Positions 50,501 through 61,280 of a stretch of 61,280 bases of DNA are shown here, piece after piece. A program made the position numbers and the translations under genes. The notes under the pieces are model-generated. The model searched no databases and was not told the origin of the DNA. It saw nothing but the letters and a program-made list of their open reading frames with translations. The number at the start of each line of letters is the position of its first letter. Position 1 is the stretch's first letter. This stretch comes from Ochromonas danica (lineage: Eukaryota > Sar > Chrysophyceae > Chromulinales > Chromulinaceae). Location: positions 1-61,280 of the forward strand of contig VKHL01000164.1 in the NCBI GenBank assembly GCA_015146655.1. Direction: 5' to 3'.

Positions 50501-53500
50501 GAATGTCTCTTTAGGTTTTATAGGTGAAGGTATTTTACATCATATTTCTATTAATACAGTAGAGATCTTTGCTTTTACAAGAGGATCAGGTCTAATTAAT
50601 GCTTATATCTATGAATTACCTCTTAGTATATCACCACAACAATTTAAATCTTATGCTACTTATCATAATGATCAATTAATAGCATTGGGTCATGAACAAC
50701 GTAGAAGTAAAGGCAAACAATGTAAACATCATTTTGTTTGGAAAGATCTATTAGCTAATGCTCGATATGGAGTACGTATTCAAGCTGGTGAATCTATTAC
50801 ATGTCTAACATTTCGTACATTACCTATTCCAAAACCAGGTATTTTCACTATTTTAGTCTGTCCTGGTAGTTGGAAAGATTATACACAACCAACTTATCGA
50901 CGTGATCTATTATTATCACTTAGTAGTGGTAGTAGTACAGTATGGAGAAGTCCACAAGAACCAATTTTTCAAATATTTTGTGATGATGATGATATGATTC
51001 AAGATATACTCTATCATAGTAATGCGAAGATAAACTATCAACAAGAATTACAAACATTATACCATCTTACTGGTATTCCTCCTTTATTTACTGATTTATT
51101 AACTGATCCTCTCATTACTCCTTCATTAGATATTAGTCAATATGAATTAATGAATGAATGGATTTCATTACGAGAGTTATATCCTCATTTACTTCTTAAT
51201 GCTGAAATGAAATGTCAAATTGCTGTTAGAGTAAATGTATATAAAACATTTTATGGTCAATTTTGTTGTCTTATGCCAAGAAATTCATCATGTAGTTGTA
51301 TACAAGAATTAGTTAATATTATTAACAAACTTGCTCAAGATTATAAAGATGTAAACTATCTGTTAATTATGACAGGTAGACTGTTAATCTATGCATTAGC
51401 ACAATCAGAGGTTAGAGTGTCTCCAACAGCACAAGGTTGTACACCAATGAATGCTACTTGGCATATTGAACTATTTGAAGCTATTCTTAATTGGCAAAAT
51501 GGAAATAAAGATCGTGAATGTAAGATTATTGGTTGTGGAAGTGTTAAGCAATTAGTTAATATTGTCATAGGTCATCCTTCTATTATTCACTCATCATCTC
51601 ATTCTGTCCAACAAGCATTATCATCATCTTCTGCTGCAGATATGATCGATGCTACAATCAATACTAGTAGTGGTAACTTCGTGTCAGATGGTGACAATCA
51701 CCATCTTCATGAACAATCACGGTCGTTGTTAGATCAACCAAGTGGCACAACAAGAGACAAACTCTGGACTACCACATCAAACAACTTCCAATATTTAATC
51801 CTTCCACATAAGAGAATACATCCTTTAATGAATCCTTTTGATCATGAAGGTATTGATCTTGAAGAAGATGATGAAGAAGAAGAATTACCTATGGAATTAC
51901 ATTTTCATGATAGTGTCGTTTGGATGACTTCTAAACTTTGTTATGAAGTACTATCTAATAAGAGAGGATATGGTCATGGTGTACGATATATACCATGCCA
52001 TAGTGAATGGTATCATGATATTAACTTAATGAAACAATCACAAGGAGAGATTGTTTATCGTATTCATATTATGAAACATGATAATCTCTATGTAGCACCT
52101 GTTGAAGAAGAGGATGATTTCAGTCATAATCGTAGTAATTCAATGGCTTCGTTAGATCATGAAGAAGATGATGATTCTATGAGAAGTGGTGATGTATCTA
52201 GTTGGGTGTTCATACAAGAAATCATGCATGCAGTTGATCTATTTGAAGTGATTTTAGGTCCTATTGTAGGTCAAGTAACATCAACTAGTGCACAAGTATT
52301 ATTTGAAGTGAATATGGATCTACATGATGGTTTAGAATGTCGACTATCTCCTTCTGATCGATCAGATGATAATGATGATAATGATGAGTCATCAGGTGTG
52401 ATCAAGTTGTTGGTGTCTAATGTCAAAGCATATCAACCTTTTGTCTATGCTTTTCAACAGTTACAACCTAATACAAAATATCATATCTTATTACCTAAAA
52501 TCTATGGTAATAATAAAATATTAGGTTTAATTCGTACACCACAAATCTATGCTACAGCTATGGATATTATAATAACAGGTGGTAATAATTTTGATAATTT
52601 TGGTTTAGTAGATGAAATAATAGAACAATTAAATCAATGTCAATTACCTCATTTACAACATTTAGATTTAATCAATAAACATCTCTATGAAGAATATCGT
52701 GAATATTCTGAGAAAATTTCTATTTCACCATCAATGTGGGCATTATTAGGTACACATGTACGTCTACCTGGTTCTACACCTGTTGCATTTTTTCATCTTG
52801 CACCACAAGCATTACTTGCTACATTATGGAATAAAGTTGAAAAAAGTATTTTAAGAGCTAGTTATGCTTATCGTAAAGTATTAGAGGATGATGATGATGG
52901 AAAACAAAATCTATTTCAAGATGCTTATATGCTACAATTAGAACATTTAATAAAAGATACGATTCGAACAGTATGGAGAAATCCTGGATTATCTTATTTA
53001 TTATCAAATTATGCCAATTTCTTTCTTCATCATAGTGCTTATACATTAACTAATCCAGACTATCTAACGGATAGTTTACAAGAAAGTCAAGTGAAGAAGA
53101 TATTACAACGTACTTTTATGACACAGATTTCCTTGTATATCTCTGCTTTATATACATCACAGGGAAAAGTAAGTAGTACAAGACATTATTTTCGATTATG
53201 GCAAACTGGTCCATTAGCTGTTATTCTGCTTGATCTTGCTTCTGGAAGAGTATTTAAAGGTAATAACAATAATAGTAATGTGGGTGTTGATGAATATGTA
53301 GAAGAAGAGGAAGAAGATCGTGATGATTCTGTTTTGGATTCAATTGGAACAACAGAAGAAGGAAAACCAACATCTGATCAACCATCAGAATGGAAAGAGG
53401 CATTTAGTCTTGGATTTCTTGATAAAGCACAATGGAAAGCTATTCGTGCTGTGGCTATTGATAATACACTTTATCAACTTGTTGTCTTATTAGAAAGACC

Positions 53501-54388
53501 ATTAGTTGGTTTGAAAGCTATTCCACAATCATATGAAATACCATCAGATTTACATCCTGGTGACATCTATCCTTGGTATCCAACAGTAGAAGATTTGACT
53601 GTCTTCTTTGGGTTTTGGATTGATTGGATGTCCAAAGCAAGAAAGAAATCTGCTAATGCAGAAAGTCGATCTGTTCTCTTTGTTACATCAACACCATTAC
53701 CTTTTGTTACTGTCTTTCAAGATTTAAAGACTGGAATTAAGATACATCAGTTATCTGTTGGAGAATATTCAATTGATCAACCTTGTGATATTGACACCAC
53801 AGGTAAGACCCTATCACTTCTTGGTTTGAATGAATTGCTATTGTGTTTTATGGTATTATTGTGTGTTGGTGTTATTGTGTTGTTGTTGTGTTTTGTATTA
53901 GATTGGGTATTATCGGGTAAGATTGGATCTATTCGTTATCAACATAAGATATCCGATATTGTAAATCATCATGCTGAATCTTTTGGTATGGATACTTTAA
54001 AATCAACTCCAGCTACAGGTGGTAGTAGTGGAGGAGAAGGAAAGGATTTATACAATCCTGCAGAAGTCATTCAAGGTATTATGCGTGAGAATAATGGTTA
54101 TTCAGAGCTAAAACTCTTATTAGATACATGGAAGCCAACAGGTATTTGGTCAAACTTTAATCTGGATGCTATGGAAAATGCAATTATGGCTGGATTACCA
54201 ACACGAGCAACATCAGAAGAACTTGCAGCAGATCCTACTTTAACACCAGAACAACAAGCTCTTGTTGCAAGATTATCATGGAGAAAGAAAGAAGATGCTG
54301 TCTTAACATTTGGACCAATTCTTGGATCACCTTATTTCATTCATGAACAAAGTCATCATGATGAAAACAAAGTTAGTCAACAACAACC

Positions 54389-54452
<64 letters not shown>

Positions 54453-57400
54453 GAACAACAACAACAACAAAGTTCTCTTGCTGGAACTAAATCAACAAAA
54501 GATATCCTAATACAAATGACACGGAAAGGAAAGAAAGTAATGTTACCTGTTATGGTTGAATTAGATCAACCTGCTGATCTCATAGTGACAGTTTTTGGTT
54601 TATTTGATGGGATACAATTAAAACAATCATTTCCTGATGTCCCTGGTAGAAGACCTTTTACCTTCTCTATTGGTCCACTTAATCTAGAAGATCGATATCG
54701 TGTTGTATTATCAGGGATTAGAGCATCTTCTTTTTCATTTACAACACATTGGCATAAAGATGAAACGAATATTGTCATAATTAATTGTGAGACATCAACA
54801 GAATCATTGGCAGCTTCTCTTATTCTAACAGAGTTACGTCAAAGATGTTCTATACCATTTTCTGGTATTAATACTGTCATTCATACTCATTTTCAACCAT
54901 CTTTAGATGAGATGATAGAAGAATGGAAATTTCATAAGATACTAGGATTAGGATTAAATGAATACTATCGTAATCAGATTATCTCACCAAAGTTTCGATC
55001 TGAAGCCATTTCGATCATAGAATCAATGAGAGAGAAATGGAGAAATGTCTATTCTAAACCATCTTATCGTGAGCTATTACGTGTTTCATTTAATATCCTT
55101 GTTCCTTATATTACAACATATAATATAACAACATTAAATGTCATCTCGATAGAGAAAGAAAGTCGTCCTGAACGAGTACAAAGGTTTCTATTATTATTAG
55201 CAAATCGTTTACAACAAGAATATGTTGAACAATTACGGTATCCAGGATGTAATCTATATCGAGCTGTTGTTGTTGAAGCATCTAATCCATCATCTATACC
55301 CAAGACTGCTTCCCCACAACAACAACAACACTATCAGACATTATCATCACAAGCATCACAACCTTTGTCATCGGCTAAAGCTTTCTATCAATTAATAGAA
55401 GAAGATGTGAAAGTAATAGGACCACAACGAGAAGGAAAGATTGACGTCTCTCTTGTTTGGTCTGATCCACAAGAAGATGTCTTAGAGAGTATTCTTCGTC
55501 TATGGATTCGTGGATGTCAACCTGCTGTTGCTAAATGGGTACCTTCGATGACTTTAAATCATCGTCTTTCTCTTGAAGTATTACCAACCATACATCAATC
55601 AACGATTGTAGAAGTTGAAAAACAACTCACCTCTCACTATCCTCCTATGAAAGACATCACAGATGTTGATGATGGGGAGGATGATGATGAAGCTAATAGT
55701 AGTCCTCCTGAAGTGAGGTTAGTATTAATTAATGGTGGAGATCATGATTTGCGTACATTAGAAGCAGACAGTCTATTAGAAGAGACGTCAACAGTGAATA
55801 GTCGATTATGGCAATGTTTGACTAATTGGCAAAGTCAAGACCTCTCGATTGAACGACAAATTGCTGTCATATGTCCAAGCCTCACACATGGATCTCGACG
55901 AATTGACTTAAGCATTCCTTTACCAACTACTCCTCCCCCTACAACACCAACTGCTACTACTACTACTTCCTCTCGTAACGCACAACAACTACCAACTAGT
56001 AGTGCTACAGTTGAAGACTCATCATCATCATCTCGTATAATCCTTGCCTCAGTCTATATGGTAGATAGTATCTATCGTAGTAATGCCTTTGAACGAAGAT
56101 ATCGTATGGCAGAACAAGAAAAACAAATGCCACGTAAAAAATTAACTGCCGCAGCAGCAAGAAGTAAACGAGCACAAAAGAAGAAAGAAGAAGAAGAACG
56201 TAAACAACGTGAAGCAATTGAAAAAGAAATACAAGAAATGTTATCAAATCAAGTTGTTGATGGATATTTATTAATTCGATGTGTTAAAGAGGTCGTGAAA
56301 TCAAAAACGAAAATACCTGCACCACCACCACCACCATTATCATCTCCTCCGTCACCATCATTATCTCATAAGAATAATGACACTAATACTAACCTACAAG
56401 ATGAGATGAACCTTCCTAGTTTAACTCCTGTAGAACCTATGATTGAAATTGATGTAGAAGATATTGTTATCGTAATGCGTACACATTTCATGGGTGATCA
56501 AGTCTTATTAAACTATCTTATCGAAAATGAAGTCTTTCCATCTGATACTTATCTCCCTGAACAACATGAAATGATTCAATTTCCTATCTGGATTGATAAG
56601 TTTTGTCCTAATCTACCTGCTATCTTTGTACAAGATGAAGTTGTTTTAGTTTGTAGACAAAATTCACAAACAAAGAAAATATTAATACTATTAGATGAAA
56701 AAGTTATACAATCTCAATTAATTGAATTATATGAAAGATCACGATTATCAGAATTAGCACGTCCAGAAGATTTACGTGAAGTTGATTTTACAATTGATGG
56801 AGTCATTAATATTTTCTTAAAAGATCTTTTCCAAACGATATGGGTTGAAGCATTAGATGGAAATTATCGTAAAGTTATGGTGGATATTACAGATGATTTT
56901 ATACGATCATTTTGTTTTATTCATTTAATTGATAATCCCATAGTAACATTAGCCTCTTCTACATTATTTGCTAAAGCAATGTTATTAGGATTAAAACAAG
57001 CTATTCAAATGAAAATGGCTTATATTATGGCAGGAACAAAACGTTTTCATTATTTATGGGAAAGAGAAGAAGAAGCTAAGAAAGTGATTGCTCATCAAGA
57101 AACACAAGAATTACATATTCAACGTTTAATTGAGGATAGACGATCTGAACGTAAAGCAAGACGGAAGCTTGAATTAATATTAGAAGCTATTGGACAACGT
57201 ATTGAAGAAGCTGCTCGTCTTGCTAAGAAAGCATCCAAGGTGAAGTCTTCCTCCTCAGGTAAACAACAACAACAAGCCAGTCAGACAGCGACAAGATCAA
57301 CCAGTCAAGGCAATGCTGTAGACCTCACAGTGATGCAACAGATTGAAGATCAATTAGCTCTTGAAGAAGCAGCAAGAGAAGAAGAAGGAGGAGAACAATT

Positions 57401-57890
57401 GAATGAAGAAGATCTAGCAGAAATAGAAGAACTCGCTAGGATTCCAAGTTATGATAGTGATTTAGAAGAATTGCATAAAGAAATGCGATCTCCTTCCCCA
57501 AGTCAAAAACAGAAACCAACTACTGCATTAGAGAGAGCATTAGTTGATATAGGAGATAAAGAAGATGATAAAGGAGATGAAGGAGAAGATGGTGATGAAG
57601 AAGAAAGAGAAGGAATTGATCGAGAAGCAATGAGATTATTAGAAGATCAACGATTACAATGGTTACAAGAAACATTACCATTAACTGTAGATATTGTTAT
57701 TGATCATTTAACAGAAGAAAGTGCAGAATTAGCAAGAGATCAGATTCTGCGTGATATTATGAGACAAGATGAGAAAGTTTTGACTGACCAAGAAAGACGT
57801 ACAAGAGCTTTACAACATGTACATCGTCTCTATGAAGAACGTTATAAACTGAGAAAATTGCAATTGATGAGTGCCTCTAAGTTCTTGTAG
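47510..57890 (+). CDS. Giant multidomain protein (about 3400 aa), unrecognised family
   Basis: Exons are 47510-49126, 49209-53802 and 53902-57890, with consistent phases, giving about 3399 aa. The N-terminus is Asn-rich, then helical with EF-hand-like spacing (residues about 200-290, YLFKWYNLNKQGLLEEEEHY). Four stretches share a pattern of a YxVxLxG strand, a Thr-Pro turn, then a hydrophobic strand: near residues 470, 1070 (LTFRTLPIPKPGIFTILVCP), 1640 (LIRTPQIYATAMDIIITGG) and 2350 (FSFTTHWHKDETNIVIINC). GPIVGQVTSTSAQVLFEV at about 1554 resembles the beta domain preceding PhoD-like phosphatases, so these may be divergent inactive PhoD-type modules (inference). A polyglutamine tract (about 2230) and a long charged coiled-coil C-terminus follow. 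No membrane span remains after splicing. Confidence 0.8.
53803..53901 (+). other. 99-nt stop-free in-frame intron mimicking a membrane span
   Basis: GTAAGACC...GTATTAG has the same borders as other introns here. It is a multiple of three and lacks stops, so unspliced translation inserts 33 hydrophobic residues (LLLCFMVLLCVGVIVLLLCF), a false transmembrane helix. Its T-rich, G-spaced composition is intron-like. Removal joins DTT to DWVLSGK. Retention would give a different, membrane-bound form. Confidence 0.75.
54378..54470 (+). repeat. CAA repeat (polyglutamine tract)
   Basis: A nearly pure CAA run encodes about 29 Gln with one Pro and one Glu interruption, in exon 3 of the giant gene. It is probably length-variable. 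Confidence 0.97.
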
Positions 57891-58435
57891 TGATGACTTC
57901 AATGCTACTGTATTGTTAACATTTGAGTAACAAATACTATTTACTATATTTCAACATGATTTCTTAACATGTATTACGTAGTACACTGTAGGTCATCGAT
58001 GAACTTTCTCCTCTGTAATTGTCTTGAGAAAGAGAACTTCTTGGTATTACAGAGTATCAATCACTTTAACTTTGGTTATGATTATAATAGTGAAACATAC
58101 AGTACACGACAGAAACACACCGAAACTCTGCATCTCAAATCAAAGTCATGGAAAGCTTAAAAAAAAAAACAGTTGCTATTAGTCAGTTAAAAGTTACAGA
58201 GTCAGAACAATATGCTGACAACTTGCTAAAACTGCACTAGATGCAAATAATCTGAGGTCTCCAATCTTGAGAGGGCTAAATAAATAATAATGGTGAATCT
58301 ACTATCTAACTTATTCGACAGAATCAACGTAAACCAGTAGGCAGAAAATTAAAACACTTTACTGTAGAAGAAGAACAGAATACAAGTAATGTGTCCTTCA
58401 GACAAACTACAAAACAATAAGAGATGAAAAAAAAG

Positions 58436-58458
58436 GCCGGGGTGGGGCGGGGTCCCCC
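58436..58458 (+). other. G-rich tract, possible G-quadruplex
   Basis: Three GGGG runs separated by single bases (CCGGGGTGGGGCGGGGTCC) follow an A8 run in otherwise AT-rich DNA, then CCCCCC. Three G4 runs plus flanking GG could fold as a quadruplex, or GGGG could pair with the CCCCCC. Confidence 0.5.
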
Positions 58459-58540
58459 CTGGGCTTTGTTTGCCTAACTAATAGCCTCTCTTTACCACAA
58501 TCTATATGCTTCTAGGAAGAAAATAGATATTATATATATT

Positions 58541-58600
58541 TGTAGTATTTGTAGTAGTAGTAGTTGTATAATAATATTATTTTTTACATATATATATGAT
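58541..58600. repeat. Direct repeat, copy 1 of 2
   Basis: TGTAGTATTTGTAGTAGTAG followed by TTGTATAATAATATTATTTT and a TATATAA-like end. It matches 58716-58775 with a few substitutions and one GTA-unit difference. Confidence 0.85.
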
Positions 58601-58715
58601 TTGGCCCAACAAACACCACTACATTTCCACCAACTCACATCCAAACTTACTCTACCATACACTGGTCCTTACAACTAGACCAAATTGACAAACAAACTGG
58701 TTCTTTCTCTATGAT

Positions 58716-58775
58716 TGTAGTATTTGTAGTAGTAGTTGTTGTATAATAATATTATTTTTTGTGTATATAAATGAC
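58716..58775. repeat. Direct repeat, copy 2 of 2
   Basis: This is the second copy of the block at 58541, ending in GTGTATATAAATGAC. It lies downstream (3') of the minus-strand gene at 58894. The inner TATAATAATATTATT part is nearly palindromic. Confidence 0.85.
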
Positions 58776-58893
58776 CCAGCCCTCACATACCACCCCATTC
58801 GCACCAACCCTAACGGGATCGCGAACAGGATGGCACAACACGATCGGGAAAACAAAAGGCAATTGCGTAACTTCATTAAGTTTACAAAGCGAG

Positions 58894-59514
58894 TTACGCA
58901 TTAATAATCTCAACATCAAAATTCCATCTCTCGTGCTTCTCGCGGTTGTTGTTTCTGCAAACATTAACATAAGTAGGGTATGCAGTAACAAAGCACTTCA
59001 TCATCTCCATCTGATTTGCAGAGTTTCCCTGGCGGTTCTGTCCACTTGGAATGAACTTGGGAACGTAAGGAAACATTCCAGAGACATTGACAATCAATTG
59101 TCCGTAGCGGACCATGAAGGCCTCAATGTGATTGAAGTACTGGGCATCGACCTTGATAGAACCCTTCTTGTCTGTCATCTTGAAGTAAGTGTCAAATTCG
59201 TCCATGAACGAAAAGGTTGCTTGAGAGTCGGAGTGATTCTTCAATGCTGCTTCGAACAACAGTTCATTCTCGAACAATCTGTCCCAGTCTTCTCTCCAGG
59301 TATCCAAATCTGAAATATCTCCTTTCTTTACAGTGATGAACTTCATGTCATTCATCAACTGAACCATTTGATCGGCCGTTGCTTCGATCTTGAAAGAGCC
59401 AAAAACGTACTTCTTTACTCCCATTTGGATAAGAGCAGCCAACAGTGCTTTCAGATCAATCGCTACTGTCATTTGGAAGTCTTCCTTCAGAGTAAGCACG
59501 AAAATTTCAGCCAT
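58894..59514 (-). CDS. Unrecognised 206-aa soluble protein
   Basis: The start is the ATG at 59514 (MAEIFVLTLKEDFQMTVAID); the frame runs upstream only without ATG. The product has no signal peptide or membrane segment. It mixes helical (LLAALIQMGVKKYVFGSFKI, WREDWDRLFENELLFEAALK) and aromatic-rich segments (FSFMDEFDTYFKM), with a basic/aromatic end (REKHERWNFDVEIINA). I do not recognise the family. Codon use is more GC-balanced than in the neighbouring giant gene, more like a highly expressed or incoming gene. It lies directly beside the retrotransposon start, on the opposite strand, so cargo of a mobile element is one possibility. Nothing shows that directly. Confidence 0.65.
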   Translation of the reverse strand: MAEIFVLTLKEDFQMTVAIDLKALLAALIQMGVKKYVFGSFKIEATADQMVQLMNDMKFITVKKGDISDLDTWREDWDRLFENELLFEAALKNHSDSQATFSFMDEFDTYFKMTDKKGSIKVDAQYFNHIEAFMVRYGQLIVNVSGMFPYVPKFIPSGQNRQGNSANQMEMMKCFVTAYPTYVNVCRNNNREKHERWNFDVEIINA

Positions 59515-59862
59515 TTCACGTTCTGTAAGTAAAAGTAAAAGCAATGGCGATTTAGAAGCCCAACGAACGACTTCTTGGGAAATCTGTTGTGATTGATTGG
59601 ATGCGATGTCATGCAGTAGATTATGTTATTGCTTAATTAGTTGTGTATTTGCTTACCTGTAGTATGCTGACATGACTGTTGTGTTTGTATGCGTGTGTCT
59701 CCTGTTTGAGCACAGCAGCATTCTCAATTAATAAGGATAAGAGATAAGTGATCTCATTCCGCAATTTGGTTGTTACTTTCACTAACCTGAAATAGGATTG
59801 ACTTTATTGGTCGTCTTGGTAGTGAGACTGACAGTTTTACCAACATAATTGAGAATAATAAA
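59515..59862. other. Spacer before retrotransposon Gag
   Basis: This is the upstream region of the minus-strand gene and leader of the Gag frame. I could not identify a long terminal repeat end or a primer-binding site with confidence. No gene was seen. Confidence 0.4.
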
Positions 59863-61280
59863 ATGTCCGATAAAATTCGTGAACGGTCGGAAAGATTTAA
59901 AAAATCTGCAACCGACAGAAAAGTCAGAGAAGAAGGTAAAAGTTCTCAGACGGATAAAAAATCCGATAGAGATCCTTCAATTGGAATTTTCCATTTTAGC
60001 CACGTCGAACGAGACGTGGAAACATTTTTCAAGTCAAAAAGACTATTTGCCGACTACGTGGGTAGTCATGTCGAAAAGGGTTATGCCCCAGTATCTACAA
60101 TCATTCGTGAAGGAAAGGAACATGATTTCGGTGAACTTCCAGTGTTTGTTCCGGTTGTCGTGGCACCGCCACCGCAAAATGACCAAGATGGAGTAATTGT
60201 CGATGTTATTGTTCCTGATCCCCCGCCCGCAATACCTGTCGATGCTCAAGGTTTGACAGCTGATGATATTAAAGAAGATCGCAAGAGAATTCGCGATTTG
60301 AAGTATGCATATGACAATGCGAAGTTCGTTGTTTACACTTGGCTAAAACAACAATGTACTCCCAGCATGATTGGGAAGTTAAAGGAAAATGTACTCTTCG
60401 AAAACATTGATCGTAACAGAGACTTGTTACGTTTATGGAAAGAAATCGAGAAGATTAGCATCCGTGGACAACACACGGGCAATGAACTTCAATTGAAGGA
60501 AGAAGCCCGAAGACGGTTCGAAACATTCAGACAAAAGTCCAATGAAACCACCGAAGAATTTTTCGAGAGATTCAACAACGAATATCAAGCATTCCAAGCA
60601 GCAGGATGTGACATAATCGAGTTCGAATACGGAGATTTGCTGAACGACGAGCAAATAATTGCATTAAGTACACGTACTTTGGTCGATGAGGAAAAACGTC
60701 TTGCCATGAAATTCCTTAAAAAGTTGGATAAGGCAAGATATGGCAGATTGATGGATGAATTGGACAATCTCATTGCCTCCGGTGAAGAAAACGCTTATCC
60801 AAGTAAGCTGAACGAAGCCTATCAAATGGCTATTGGTAGGAAAGAAAACGGAAAGTATGTGTCCATACAAACCAATATGGTGATGTATAATAATAGCAAT
60901 AAAAATAATATAGCTATGGCACTAAATACTAATGCTAAGGATCAAGATAATCGTCGTAATAACAAATATCAAGGTAACTCCGAGGCTAGATACGCCCAGA
61001 AAAGATCATCGAAAGATGATGATGATGACAACAGCAATACCAAACCGTTTGCGTGCTGGTTCTGCAAAAGAGAAGGTCATATGTTCCCCGAATGTCCTGA
61101 ACGAGAACGTTTAAAGAGTCTTGAGAAACGTATACAAAAGTATCGCTTGAAAAGAATTCACAATAATAGTAACCCTCAGCGTAAAGGTACAAACAATAAA
61201 CCAGTACTCCATACCCAAGAAACGAGTGACGAATTTGAAACAGTCTTTGCAATGAAATCAGTCAGCTTGAATCATGTGGC
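59863..61280 (+). mobile_element. LTR-type retrotransposon, Gag region (5' part; continues beyond window)
   Basis: The frame is open from the ATG at 59863 (MSDKIRERSERFKKSATDRK) to the window end, about 472 codons with no break seen. The central part resembles retrotransposon Gag (ARRRFETFRQKSNETTEEFF, ERFNNEYQAFQAAGCD). A CCHC zinc knuckle (CWFCKREGHMFPEC) lies at about residue 400, followed by a basic linker. Pol would follow outside the window, so Ty1/copia versus Ty3/gypsy cannot be decided and the LTRs are not identified. The visible part looks whole, which suggests a young copy. Confidence 0.8.

Larger units (their letters stand above)
57891..58893. other. Intergenic with a duplicated TATA-containing block
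   Basis: No gene was seen in this 1-kb spacer between two converging 3' ends. It holds two about-60-bp direct repeats (58541-58600 and 58716-58775) and a G-rich tract (58436-58458). The rest is AT-rich. Confidence 0.5.

Noticed and set aside
58541-58775. Direct repeats considered as LTRs of the downstream retrotransposon
   Set aside because: They are only 60 bp, both lie on the same side of Gag with a host-like gene between, and they lack typical TG...CA ends.
58771-59313. 180-codon plus-strand frame opposite the 206-aa gene
   Set aside because: It is antisense, has no recognisable features, and starts within the intergenic repeat. The minus frame has the better start and composition.

Overview
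This is nuclear DNA from a eukaryote. Most genes are single-exon or carry one to four short GT-AG introns (about 55-100 nt, with GTAAG or GTGAG donors), the sequence is AT-rich, and genes lie on both strands without operons. Three things point to a stramenopile, probably an ochrophyte alga or a relative: an isopentenyl-diphosphate isomerase / squalene synthase fusion (known from diatoms, other stramenopiles, haptophytes and dinoflagellates), long Pro-Ser-Gln surface-type repeats, and a gene for the ciliary protein DRC2. I cannot name the species.

Layout. 1-11 kb is accessory and rearranged. A recent direct duplication (1-2261 and 7149-9393) carries a secreted protein gene plus a HAD-phosphatase gene. 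The left copy stops abruptly inside a PSQ/RCC1-like repeat gene, which has lost its 5' end and contains an internal 173-bp inversion. A MATH-BTB gene sits between the copies, and a third HAD paralogue follows. 11-22 kb is mostly ordinary housekeeping: a membrane-anchored PhoD-like phosphatase, a phosphoglycerate mutase with EF-hands, an RCC1/double-BTB protein, a 72-aa spliced gene, a histidine phosphatase, and a ubiquitin-like protein with an acidic tail. 22-37 kb holds a LamG-GH47 mannosidase, a decayed DRC2 gene running in frame into IDI-SQS, scattered histidyl-tRNA synthetase pieces, an APC transporter, a UBIAD1-like prenyltransferase, ALKBH6 and ribosomal protein uL30 (RPL7). 37-40 kb is a debris field: a fucosyltransferase-like fragment, a DDE transposase fragment, a tRNA-Ala(AGC) and an unassigned secreted-protein remnant. 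40-58 kb holds two divergent giants: a 2382-aa PSQ-repeat membrane protein with five near-identical 156-bp repeats, and a roughly 3400-aa protein with tandem beta-type modules. 58-61 kb has an unrecognised 206-aa gene and the start of an LTR-type retrotransposon (Gag with a CCHC knuckle) that runs off the window.

How the genes fit together. IDI-SQS (sterol precursor supply) and the UBIAD1-like prenyltransferase (quinone prenylation) both belong to isoprenoid metabolism. GH47 and the fucosyltransferase-like remnant belong to glycoprotein processing. The MATH-BTB and RCC1-BTB proteins are likely Cul3-type ubiquitin adaptors, and the Ubl protein may belong to the same broad system. No CRISPR, bacterial insertion sequence or operon is present. 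The most distinctive signals are the 173-bp inversion, which restores a perfectly phased repeat frame when read from the other strand, the chimeric junction at 2261, the DRC2/IDI-SQS in-frame overlap, and the rearranged histidyl-tRNA synthetase fragments.
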